The notes under the pieces are model-generated. The model ran no database searches. It saw only the letters and a list, made by a program, of their open reading frames with translations, and was not told the DNA's origin. DNA of 5,339 nucleotides, taken from contig DATBFY010000404.1 of NCBI GenBank assembly GCA_036558265.1, positions 1 through 5,339 of the forward strand. Reading direction: 5' to 3'. The translations under genes and the position numbers were made by a program. Position 1 is the first letter of the stretch. Every line of letters begins with the position of its first letter. The stretch comes from RYN-433 sp036558265 (GTDB taxonomy: Bacteria > Planctomycetota > Phycisphaerae > Tepidisphaerales > Tepidisphaeraceae). Below are positions 1 to 5,339 of the stretch, one piece after another.

Positions 1-453
1 CGAAGCGTCTGCAATACGGATCGCGAATTCCGGGGTGTCGCCGGCGGGCGTCGTAATGACCAGGAAAGTGTCGGCAGGCTTCAGATCCGAGGGGACTTTG
101 ACCTCGGCGACCACTTCGGTGTCGCCGACCTTCGCAGCGTCGAACGGCTTGGGCGGCTCGGACTTGCCTTTGGATTTGATGGTGATCGAGACGTCGGCGT
201 TGGCGAGTTTGACGGCGCTCGCGTCGGCGAGCGAGAGGCCGCGGATCCTGACGGTCTGAGTCTGGCCGGGAACAAACGCCAAGGGAGCGACGCACGCGAT
301 TCGCGGCGCCTCCTTCTTCTTGTCGTCCTTCTTCTCTTCGGCCATCGCGCACAGCGATACGGCGGACAGTGCGAGCAACGCGACAAGTATACGTGGCACG
401 GGCAGCCCGCCCGTGACCCCATTGCGCCAGTCGCCGCCGCGCCATCGCCTCAC
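1..453 (-). CDS. Secreted protein with Ig/TIG-like N-terminal region, third gene of operon, 3' end outside window
   Basis: The first 151 residues are visible and the frame is open to the window edge. A GTG at 453 overlaps the TGA of the upstream gene as GTGA, with GGGGAG (467-462) eight bases before it, so I chose that start. A second in-frame GTG lies at 399 (133 residues visible). From 453, residues 1-21 are an Arg-rich n-region, about 22-35 the hydrophobic core (ILVALLALSAVSLC), and AMA at 36-38 a good signal peptidase I site. The Cys at 35 is preceded by Leu, so it is not a lipobox. Residues 39-49 are a charged Glu/Lys/Asp stretch. From about 50 the sequence is beta-rich, with the pattern 'P-x-A-F-V-P-G-Q-T-Q-T-V-x-I-R-G-L-S-L', resembling the IPT/TIG or pre-peptidase-like Ig folds often encoded beside DUF1501 genes in planctomycetes. 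That fold assignment is inference. The function is unknown; an exported structural or binding protein is likely. Confidence 0.8.
   Translation of the reverse strand, partial: MRRWRGGDWRNGVTGGLPVPRILVALLALSAVSLCAMAEEKKDDKKKEAPRIACVAPLAFVPGQTQTVRIRGLSLADASAVKLANADVSITIKSKGKSEPPKPFDAAKVGDTEVVAEVKVPSDLKPADTFLVITTPAGDTPEFAIRIADAS
392..418. repeat. REP-like palindromic element, copy 1
   Basis: Arms CACGGGC (397-403) and GCCCGTG (409-415) form a perfect 7-bp inverted repeat around a 5-base centre (AGCCC). The surrounding 27 bases match copy 2 at 21 positions in the same orientation. It lies inside the 5' coding part of the third operon gene (residues VTGGLPVP) if the start is 453, and its end coincides with the alternative GTG at 399. 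GC-rich palindromes of the form CACGGGCG-n-CGCCCGTG are familiar dispersed repeats in planctomycete and verrucomicrobial genomes; membership is inferred from resemblance. Confidence 0.6.
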
Positions 454-1790
454 GAGAAGAGCTCCCCGATGTTCGCCCCTTCGCTCAGGATCTCCAGCGG
501 CCGACCCTCCGGCGTGTGAACCTGGTCGCGCGGGTTGATGCCCAGCGCCGAGTAAACCGTGTACGCCACGTCCGCCGGGCGGCAGGGACGATCCGTCACG
601 TAAGAGCCGGTCTTGTCGCTGGCGCCGACGACGCCACCGGGCGTTACGCCCGCGCCGGCGAAGATCATCGAGCCTGCGCGGCCCCAATGGTCCCGCCCGA
701 CGTCCTTGTTGATCTTGGGCGTGCGTCCGAACTCGCCCATGCAGACGACCAGCGTGTCCTTGAGCAGGCCCCGACCCTGCATGTCGTTGATGAAGGCGCT
801 GAACCCCTGGTCGAAGGCGGGCAGCTTTTTCTCCAGGTTCATCCAGATCTTCGCGTGATGATCCCACCCGCCGAAGTTCACCGTGACGAACCGCACGCCC
901 CGCTCGACCAGCCGCCGCGCGAGCAGGCACGATTGCCCGAACTCGGTCCGGCCATACTCGTCGCGAAGCTTGTCCGGCTCGGCCGCCATGTCGAACGCCG
1001 ACTGCGCCTCCTTCGACGTCACGATCTGCGCCGCCTTCTTTTGGAACTGGTCGTACGTCGCGATCTGGTCGTTGCCGTGGATTCGCTCCGAAAGCGTATC
1101 GACCGCGGCCAGCAGGTTCTGCCGGCGCTCGACCGCCCGGCTCGTGAGCTGTTCGAGCCGCGCCAGGTCCCGCACCTTGTAATCCTTCTGGTTCGGATCG
1201 CCGGCCTTGAACGACTCGTAGCGCCCGCCGAGGAAGGCGGATTTGCCCAGTTCCCACGTGAACGACGGATTCTTCGGGATTGCCACGTACGGCGGCAGAA
1301 TGCCCGCGAATCCGGTCTCCAGCGCGACGACGGCGCCCATCGCCGGGTAGTCGCCAAACGGCGAGCCGAACCGCCCGGACAGAACCCAGTTGGTCGCCGT
1401 CTCGTGATGGTCATTCTCATGCGACTGGCTGCGCACCAGGCAGATCTTGTCCATCGTCTTCGCCATCCGCGGCAGCAATTCGCAGATTCGCAGGCCCGTG
1501 ACAGTCGTGGGAATGGACTTGTACTTGCCGCGGATCTCCTCCGGCGCATCCGGCTTCATGTCGAACGTGTCGTGATGCGAGAGGCCACCGCCGAGATAGA
1601 CGAGGATGATCGACTTGGCCCGCGCCTTGGGCTTCACGATCGCGCCGGGCGACTGGGCGCGCGCCTGGGAGGCAAGAAATCCCGAGAGCGACAGGCCGAA
1701 GAGACCCACGCCGCCAACGCGGAGGAAGTCGCGGCGGGAGGTTCCGTTGCAGAGTTGTGTGCGCTGCCGGCCGAGCGAAACGTCGAACAT
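450..1790 (-). CDS. DUF1501 family protein with Tat-type signal (alkaline-phosphatase-like fold)
   Basis: A 446-residue protein, a normal length for DUF1501. The N-terminus has a twin-arginine motif SRRDFL (18-23), a hydrophobic core (about 26-40, GGVGLFGLSLSGFLA) and ARA at 43-45 before the likely cleavage site, so it is probably exported folded by Tat. Family signatures: YLGGGLSHHDTFDMKPDAP (65-83), SHENDHH (123-129), FGGWDHH (306-312), MGEFGRTPKIN (351-361) and GRDHW (365-369). These His/Asp/Glu-rich blocks match the sulfatase/alkaline-phosphatase-like superfamily to which DUF1501 is related, and they probably bind metal, but no substrate is established. The ATG at 1790 is preferred over a TTG at 1796 because GAGGG (1802-1798) lies seven bases upstream of it, and DUF1501 proteins commonly begin MFD. 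The gene follows the DUF1549/DUF1553 gene by 48 bp, the classic planctomycete pairing, and overlaps the next gene by four bases. No key motif appears broken. Confidence 0.96.
   Translation of the reverse strand: MFDVSLGRQRTQLCNGTSRRDFLRVGGVGLFGLSLSGFLASQARAQSPGAIVKPKARAKSIILVYLGGGLSHHDTFDMKPDAPEEIRGKYKSIPTTVTGLRICELLPRMAKTMDKICLVRSQSHENDHHETATNWVLSGRFGSPFGDYPAMGAVVALETGFAGILPPYVAIPKNPSFTWELGKSAFLGGRYESFKAGDPNQKDYKVRDLARLEQLTSRAVERRQNLLAAVDTLSERIHGNDQIATYDQFQKKAAQIVTSKEAQSAFDMAAEPDKLRDEYGRTEFGQSCLLARRLVERGVRFVTVNFGGWDHHAKIWMNLEKKLPAFDQGFSAFINDMQGRGLLKDTLVVCMGEFGRTPKINKDVGRDHWGRAGSMIFAGAGVTPGGVVGASDKTGSYVTDRPCRPADVAYTVYSALGINPRDQVHTPEGRPLEILSEGANIGELFS
462..467 (-). promoter_or_regulatory. Ribosome binding site for the GTG start at 453
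   Basis: GGGGAG on the minus strand lies eight bases before GTG 453, within the last codons of the DUF1501 gene. Together with the GTGA overlap it supports coupled translation and the long-leader start. No comparable purine run precedes the alternative GTG at 399. Confidence 0.55.
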
Positions 1791-1797
1791 ATCCAAT

Positions 1798-1802
1798 CCC
1801 TC
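1798..1802 (-). promoter_or_regulatory. Ribosome binding site of the DUF1501 gene
   Basis: GAGGG on the minus strand, seven bases before ATG 1790 and only one base before TTG 1796. The spacing decides in favour of the ATG start. It follows closely on the palindrome at 1807-1825, which could affect access of ribosomes. Confidence 0.65.
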
Positions 1803-1828
1803 GTAGCACGGGCGCCTCGCCCGTGGCT
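1802..1828. repeat. REP-like palindromic element, copy 2
   Basis: Arms CACGGGCG (1807-1814) and CGCCCGTG (1818-1825) form a perfect 8-bp inverted repeat with a 3-base loop (CCT). Flanking AGC and GCT extend the symmetry if one base is bulged. It fills most of the 48-bp gap between the DUF1549/DUF1553 stop codon and the DUF1501 start. Its stem ends four bases before the GAGGG ribosome site, so in the operon mRNA it would be a hairpin directly upstream of that site. There is no T-run after it, so it is not a canonical terminator. Confidence 0.7.
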
Positions 1829-1838
1829 TATGAATCAG

Positions 1839-4229
1839 CTAATGGTTGAACGCAAATTCCTTGGAGTTCAACAAGGCCCAGAACAGGTCGCGGAATACTT
1901 CGTCTCTCGGGTCGTCACTGGCGATGGCATCGTTGACGGCCCTGGCTTCGCCGGCGGTGGGATGACGGGCGAGCGTCGCAAGGAAGATCGCGTCCGTCAT
2001 CGCGTCATTGTCCGGCGTCTTCTTAAGGAGGCTGGCCAGCCGCCCGTCGGGCGAACGCAGCTTGCTGCGAAGCTCGTCGCCGTTCTCGAGGTACAGGAGT
2101 TGCGGCAGCGTCACGTCCGCGCTCTTCTCGCAGGCGCATGCGGTGACCCGGTCCGAGCGGCCAAAGATCGTGAGAAAGTAAGAGTTCACCCCCGGATCGG
2201 GCATCTGCACCGCCCGCGCCCCGACGGGGTATCCCGGGAACGAATCCGCCACCCCCGTCGCCGAAGCCAACGCGTCCGCCAGCACCTCCGCCCCAAGCCG
2301 TCGCGCGTAATAGTGCGAGTAGAACTTACGATCCTGCTCGTTCGCCGACACCGTGTCCGAAGCCAATTGGTACGCCCGCGAGGTCATGATCAGCCGCATC
2401 ACCGACTTGAGATCGTATCCGTGGGCCACGAACTCGCCGCTCAGCGCGTCCCATAACGCGGGATTGGTCGGCGGGTTGCTCGACCGCAGGTCATCCACCT
2501 GCTCGACCAGCCCGACACCCATGAAGTGCTTCCAAAGGCGGTTGACCATCGCGCCGGAAAACGCCTGATTGCCCGGATCGGTGATCCAATTCGCCAGGTT
2601 CTCGCGCGGGTCATGACCGGCCTGAAACGTCTGCGGGCGCCGATCCAACGCCGTCGCCGGCATCTGCTTCCTCGTGCGCGGCTGCGTGACCGTCGGCGGC
2701 TTAGCGGCGATCTCGACCACGCGCTCGTTCAGCTCATCGAGTCGCTTCTGAGCTTCCAGAACCTTCTTGCGCGCCGACGCATCCGCGGCCGGCAGCGCTC
2801 GCGCATCGGCCAAGGCTTTCGCCGCTCGCTCGATCTCCTTGCGCGTGTCGGTCTCCTCGCGCGACGCGACGCTGAGCGTGGTAACCCCCTTCTCCGGGTC
2901 CGTCCGCTTCAATTGCACCTTCGCGAAAAACGCGACGAACCGGTAGTAGTCGTCCTGGGTGTACTTCTCCAGCGGATGATTGTGGCACTTGGCACACCCG
3001 ATCCGCGTCCCCAGTAAGGCCTGCGCGACCGACTCGCCGACTTCGGACTCAGCGACGTTCTGCTTTTCCCCGATCGTGTAAATGAAGTACCCGATTTCCG
3101 GATGGCTGGACGAGTCTCCGGTCGCAAGGATCAGGTCGCGCGCGATCTGGTTCCACGGCCGATTGATCGCAAGCTGCCCGCGAACCCACGCGTGGAACGC
3201 TCGCACGTTCTTCGGCCCCCGCACGTCATGATCGCGCTCCCGGCGGTTCTGCAGAAAATCGCAGAAGTTCATCGCCCAGAAATCCACCCATTCCGGCCGG
3301 GCAAGTAGGGAATCCACGAGCCGCGCACGCTTGTCCGGATGGTTATCAGCGAGAAATGCGCCGGCCTCAGCCGCGGTGGGCAATGTCCCGATCGCATCCA
3401 GGAACGCGCGCCGCAGAAACGTCGCATCATCGCAAAGCGGCGAAGGCGGAATGTGCAGCGCCGCAAGCTTTGCGAAGACGGGATCGTCGATCAGGTTCTG
3501 CTTCTTCGCGAACCGCGACGGCTCCACGACGGCAGGATAGGGCATCGTGAAGAGCGCCACGCCCACCAATCCCTGGAAGTGAACTCGGACTGCCCCCTCG
3601 CCGTTGCGCAGGGCTTTGACCAGACCTTCCGGCGTGACCGACACCGTCGATTCGTCATTTGAGAAGAACTGGCAAAGCCAGGTCACGTCGCGGGTGCGGC
3701 CGTCGGGCCAGCGGGCGGTTGCCACAAGCTGCCGGGTGTGGCCGACCTCCAGAACTTCGCCGGCGGGAGAGATGTCCAGTCCGACCGCATCCGATTCCCT
3801 AGGGGCCGGCCCCGGCGTGCGATGGACGATCCACGCGACAAGCGTCTGGGCGGCGCGGGAGTCCTTATCGAATCGCTTCCCCCCTTCATGACCGACCTGG
3901 GCCGTCGCCTTCAGGAGCAGCAGGCTGCCCTCGGGTCGTGCGTAGTCGATCCGCCTCCCATTCAGCTCCCGGGTCAACCAGTCGTAGTCGAGTTCGGGCG
4001 CATAGCCGCGCAGAGAGAGGCGGAATCCGTTCTGACCCGCCAATTTGCCGTGGCAACTCCCCGCATTGCACCCGTAGCGGGTGAGCAAGGGGACGATGTC
4101 CTGGCGGAAGGACGGCGTTTCCTGTGCAGGCGTGCCCAAGGCCAGCAGAACGAACGGAAGTAAAACGAGCATCGAACGCCCGGGGTGCCCGGACGTACGA
4201 CACCTTGAGCGGGGGAAAGTGGCGGACAT
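1839..4229 (-). CDS. Planctomycetal cytochrome-type secreted protein: PSCyt1-like, Ig-like (Big_2), DUF1549 and DUF1553 domains
   Basis: A 796-residue protein from the ATG at 4229. Residues 1-19 are an Arg-containing n-region, 20-33 the hydrophobic core (MLVLLPFVLLALGT), with cleavage probably near 35-36. About 40-135 is the PSCyt1-like cytochrome region, with a CNAGSCHG haem motif (Cys54, Cys59, His60; C-x4-C-H). About 150-232 is a bacterial Ig-like group 2 domain (LVATARWPDGRTRDVTW). About 245-437 is DUF1549 (PSCyt2), with FLRRAFLDAIGTLPT and a C-x2-C-H motif in GCAKCHNHPLEKYTQDDYYR (Cys412, Cys415, His416). About 460-522 is a charged helical, possibly coiled-coil linker. About 531-796 is DUF1553 (PSD1), with DPRENLANWITDPGNQAFSG, NRLWKHFMG (563-571), DDLRSSNPPTNP and CACEKS (Cys698, Cys700). 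Its biochemical role is unknown; periplasmic or surface redox activity is inferred from the haem motifs. The frame is open upstream to 4427, but that part is antisense to the divergent gene. ATG 4172 (777 residues) is an alternative start that would lose the positive n-region. Neither start has a clear ribosome site. It probably heads the operon. Confidence 0.95.
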   Translation of the reverse strand: MSATFPRSRCRTSGHPGRSMLVLLPFVLLALGTPAQETPSFRQDIVPLLTRYGCNAGSCHGKLAGQNGFRLSLRGYAPELDYDWLTRELNGRRIDYARPEGSLLLLKATAQVGHEGGKRFDKDSRAAQTLVAWIVHRTPGPAPRESDAVGLDISPAGEVLEVGHTRQLVATARWPDGRTRDVTWLCQFFSNDESTVSVTPEGLVKALRNGEGAVRVHFQGLVGVALFTMPYPAVVEPSRFAKKQNLIDDPVFAKLAALHIPPSPLCDDATFLRRAFLDAIGTLPTAAEAGAFLADNHPDKRARLVDSLLARPEWVDFWAMNFCDFLQNRRERDHDVRGPKNVRAFHAWVRGQLAINRPWNQIARDLILATGDSSSHPEIGYFIYTIGEKQNVAESEVGESVAQALLGTRIGCAKCHNHPLEKYTQDDYYRFVAFFAKVQLKRTDPEKGVTTLSVASREETDTRKEIERAAKALADARALPAADASARKKVLEAQKRLDELNERVVEIAAKPPTVTQPRTRKQMPATALDRRPQTFQAGHDPRENLANWITDPGNQAFSGAMVNRLWKHFMGVGLVEQVDDLRSSNPPTNPALWDALSGEFVAHGYDLKSVMRLIMTSRAYQLASDTVSANEQDRKFYSHYYARRLGAEVLADALASATGVADSFPGYPVGARAVQMPDPGVNSYFLTIFGRSDRVTACACEKSADVTLPQLLYLENGDELRSKLRSPDGRLASLLKKTPDNDAMTDAIFLATLARHPTAGEARAVNDAIASDDPRDEVFRDLFWALLNSKEFAFNH
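4176..4196. repeat. Palindrome near the 5' end of the DUF1549/DUF1553 gene
   Basis: On the minus strand this reads as arms ACGTCCGGG and CCCGGGCGT around CAC. Eight of nine pairs are Watson-Crick and the other is T opposite G, which would be a U-G wobble in the transcript. With the ATG 4229 start it encodes the n-region just before the signal-peptide core. With ATG 4172 it would be a leader hairpin ending three bases before the start codon. Its sequence differs from copies 1 and 2, so it need not be the same element. Confidence 0.5.
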
Positions 4230-4287
4230 GCTCTGTAGCTGATATCCGCCGTAACGCGCGACGTTGAACGCTGGAGTTGCACGCCGG
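4230..4287. promoter_or_regulatory. Divergent intergenic region, presumed to hold both promoters
   Basis: This 58-bp gap between the operon and the small membrane-protein gene is the only place where both divergent transcripts could start close to their genes. I see no convincing promoter. The best minus-strand guess is TTCAAC (4269-4264) and TATCAG (4244-4239) with an 18-base spacer, which is a weak match. The location is inferred from layout, not from motifs. Confidence 0.3.
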
Positions 4288-4641
4288 ATGATCACCCAAG
4301 AGCAGTTTGACGACAATGGGAGTGGCCGTTTTCGAATCCTGCTGACGATCGCCCTGATCGTGCTGTCGGTGGGGTTCGGATACTCGCTGGGGATTCGGTA
4401 CAGCCTCAAATCACCCCGAAACGCCATGCTGAGCGCCCCGCTGGACCCGGAAATGGTCGGGATGATGGAAAGCCAGGCTCAGAAGGCGCGGGCACGCGGC
4501 GACGCGCAAGCAGAAGGGTTCTTCAAGGATCTGGCCGGTGCCTACCGGGAGCGACTGGTCGCCTGGGGCAACGCCCGAGCCCACGGCGAGGTGGATGAGA
4601 ACGGCCAACCGGTCCTCAAGTCGGGTGCGGGCGGACGATGA
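4288..4641 (+). CDS. Hypothetical small single-pass membrane protein, 117 residues
   Basis: I do not recognise the family. From the ATG at 4288 the protein has a short polar N-terminus (MITQEQFDDNGSGRFR), one hydrophobic segment at about 17-38 (ILLTIALIVLSVGFGYSLGI) and a polar, helix-prone remainder of about 80 residues rich in Ala, Glu, Gln and Arg (PEMVGMMESQAQKARAR at 54-70). The C-terminus is Gly-rich (KSGAGGR). Topology is uncertain: the flanking charges are mixed, with Arg14, Arg16 and Arg37, so either an uncleaved anchor or a signal-anchor is possible. ATG 4288 is chosen over TTG 4264; GGAG at 4273-4276 lies 11 bases upstream, a rather long spacing. The gene is divergent from the DUF1549/DUF1553 gene and convergent with the beta-helix gene. 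Coding status rests on a plausible membrane-protein composition and on sitting between the neighbouring gene ends without overlap. Confidence 0.72.
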   Translation: MITQEQFDDNGSGRFRILLTIALIVLSVGFGYSLGIRYSLKSPRNAMLSAPLDPEMVGMMESQAQKARARGDAQAEGFFKDLAGAYRERLVAWGNARAHGEVDENGQPVLKSGAGGR

Positions 4642-4654
4642 ATTGGATCGCGCG

Positions 4655-5339
4655 CTACTTCGGGGCGGCGGGTTCGATTTCGAGCGGGCGGTAGGTTTGG
4701 CTGTTGGCGAGCTTAATCCAAGCCGCGTCGCCGTAGACGCCGGCCTTGGTGAAATCGAAGGGTTTGAAGCCGAGCTTTAAGGCGGGAGAATCGCCTTGGA
4801 GGTGGTAGTCGCGCGCTTGGGGGTCCACGAACTTCGGATCGGCGATGATCGACCCGGCGTCCTTGCCGCTCTTCTGCCAGGCATCGAAGGACATGCCGGC
4901 GAACGAGATGGGGGCGCCTGCGGCATTCCAGTAGACGTTGTTCCGCAGCGTCACATTGGCATCTTTCCACAGGCCGGCCAGGAGGTTGCCGGTGTGGTAG
5001 TAGACGATGTTGTTCTCGAAGGTGAAGGAGAGGTGGTTTTCGGCGCGGGAGCGCTGGATCTGCTGCTCCTTGCTGTCGATCAGCAGGTTGTTGCGGACGA
5101 GGTTCTCCTTGCCGTAGTGCTGGTGGAAGCTGCCGGTCTTGGTGTTGTAGACGAGGTTGTTCTCGAGCGTGATGCCGGTGGAGCCCTCGTCGGTGTAGAG
5201 GCCCCACCCGCCGTAACTGAACGAATAGACGTCGTGGACGACGTTGTTGGAGACGGTGGAGCCCTCGCTGAGGCCCAGCGTGTAGACGCCGCCCATGTCG
5301 CTCAGCCAGTCCTTGCCCAGGTCGTGTACGTCGTTGAAC
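4655..5339 (-). CDS. Right-handed parallel beta-helix protein, C-terminal 227 residues, 5' end outside window
   Basis: The frame is open through the right edge. The ATG at 5296 is internal, because the 14 codons before it (FNDVHDLGKDWLSD) continue the repeat pattern. The visible part has about five PbH1-type coils with Asn ladders: VSNNVVHDV, ITLENNLVYNT, NLVRNNLLIDS, FTFENNIVYYH and VTLRNNVYWNA. Between them are MGGVYTLG, YGGWGLYTDEGSTG and SFHQHYGKENLV, blocks I associate with planctomycete and Bacteroidetes beta-helix proteins of carbohydrate-active type. The tail ADPKFVDPQARDYHLQGDSPALKLGF is a common C-terminal cap of this group, followed by a short Pro/Ala end (PAAPK). Acidic and His residues in the inter-coil blocks could be catalytic or metal-binding, so a glycoside hydrolase or polysaccharide lyase role is plausible. 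A relation to GH141-like proteins is possible but unproven. The signal peptide, if any, is outside the window. It lies on the operon strand but is separated from it by the divergent small gene. Confidence 0.93.
   Translation of the reverse strand, partial: FNDVHDLGKDWLSDMGGVYTLGLSEGSTVSNNVVHDVYSFSYGGWGLYTDEGSTGITLENNLVYNTKTGSFHQHYGKENLVRNNLLIDSKEQQIQRSRAENHLSFTFENNIVYYHTGNLLAGLWKDANVTLRNNVYWNAAGAPISFAGMSFDAWQKSGKDAGSIIADPKFVDPQARDYHLQGDSPALKLGFKPFDFTKAGVYGDAAWIKLANSQTYRPLEIEPAAPK

Noticed and set aside
81..422. A 113-codon minus-strand open frame beginning MGSRAGCPCHV
   Set aside because: Its product is Arg/Ser/Pro-rich and low in complexity. The overlapping minus-strand frame that contains GTG 453 has a signal peptide, a ribosome site and a beta-rich domain, and stays open to the edge.
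1790..1796. TTG at 1796 as start of the DUF1501 gene
   Set aside because: The GAGGG ribosome site would be only one base from it; ATG 1790 has a seven-base spacing and gives the usual family N-terminus.
1807..1825. The palindrome as an intrinsic terminator of the first operon gene
   Set aside because: The stem is strong but no U-run follows on the minus strand; the DUF1501 ribosome site follows directly instead.
516..2456. A 646-codon plus-strand open frame
   Set aside because: It lies antisense to the DUF1501 gene and the 3' part of the DUF1549/DUF1553 gene, both with clear family motifs. Its product is Arg-, Val- and Leu-rich with no recognisable domain. Long antisense frames are expected in GC-rich genes.
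4264..4287. TTG 4264 as start of the small membrane-protein gene
   Set aside because: No ribosome site precedes it, and ATG 4288 is in frame with a GGAG upstream, although that spacing is long.
4230..4427. Extension of the DUF1549/DUF1553 frame upstream to 4427
   Set aside because: The extra 66 residues lie antisense to the divergent small gene, contain no domain, and would bury the signal peptide about 85 residues inside the protein.
4642..4654. A bidirectional terminator between the convergent genes
   Set aside because: The gap is only 13 bases and shows no stem-loop followed by T-runs on either strand.
1..5339. CRISPR array, tRNA, rRNA, insertion sequence or phage genes
   Set aside because: No regularly spaced direct repeats, cloverleaf-like segments, rRNA-like stretches, transposase motifs or phage proteins were visible on either strand.

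Overview
The window looks like a piece of a planctomycete (Planctomycetota) chromosome or metagenome contig. It is GC-rich. It carries a paired 'planctomycetal cytochrome' DUF1549/DUF1553 protein and a DUF1501 protein with a Tat-type leader, a gene pair expanded mainly in that phylum and some relatives. The species cannot be named from the sequence.

Layout. Positions 1-4229 hold three minus-strand genes in series. The first transcribed is a large secreted PSCyt1/Ig-like/DUF1549/DUF1553 protein (4229-1839), followed by the DUF1501 protein (1790-450). The third is a secreted protein (453 to beyond position 1) that overlaps the DUF1501 stop codon by four bases (GTGA) and is cut by the window edge. 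Spacings of 48 bp and -4 bp, and the shared strand, suggest one operon. A 58-bp divergent gap (4230-4287) separates it from a small plus-strand gene (4288-4641) for an unrecognised 117-residue protein with one membrane segment. That gene converges, with a 13-bp gap, on the C-terminal part of a right-handed beta-helix protein (4655-5339, minus strand) that runs off the right edge.

How the genes may fit together. All three operon products carry export signals, so they should act in the periplasm or at the cell surface. The first has two c-type haem-binding motifs. DUF1549/DUF1553 and DUF1501 proteins are recurrent partners of unknown biochemical function, often discussed with polysaccharide use in planctomycetes. 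The beta-helix neighbour, of a type common in carbohydrate-active proteins, is compatible with that but does not prove it.

The most notable structure outside the genes is a set of short GC-rich palindromes. Two copies of one REP-like element (about 392-418 and 1802-1828, same orientation, 21 of 27 positions identical) and one differently sequenced palindrome (4176-4196) sit at or near the 5' ends of the three operon genes. The window is otherwise fairly ordinary for a planctomycete. I see no tRNA, rRNA, CRISPR array, transposase or phage gene. No gene-free stretch exceeds 60 bases.
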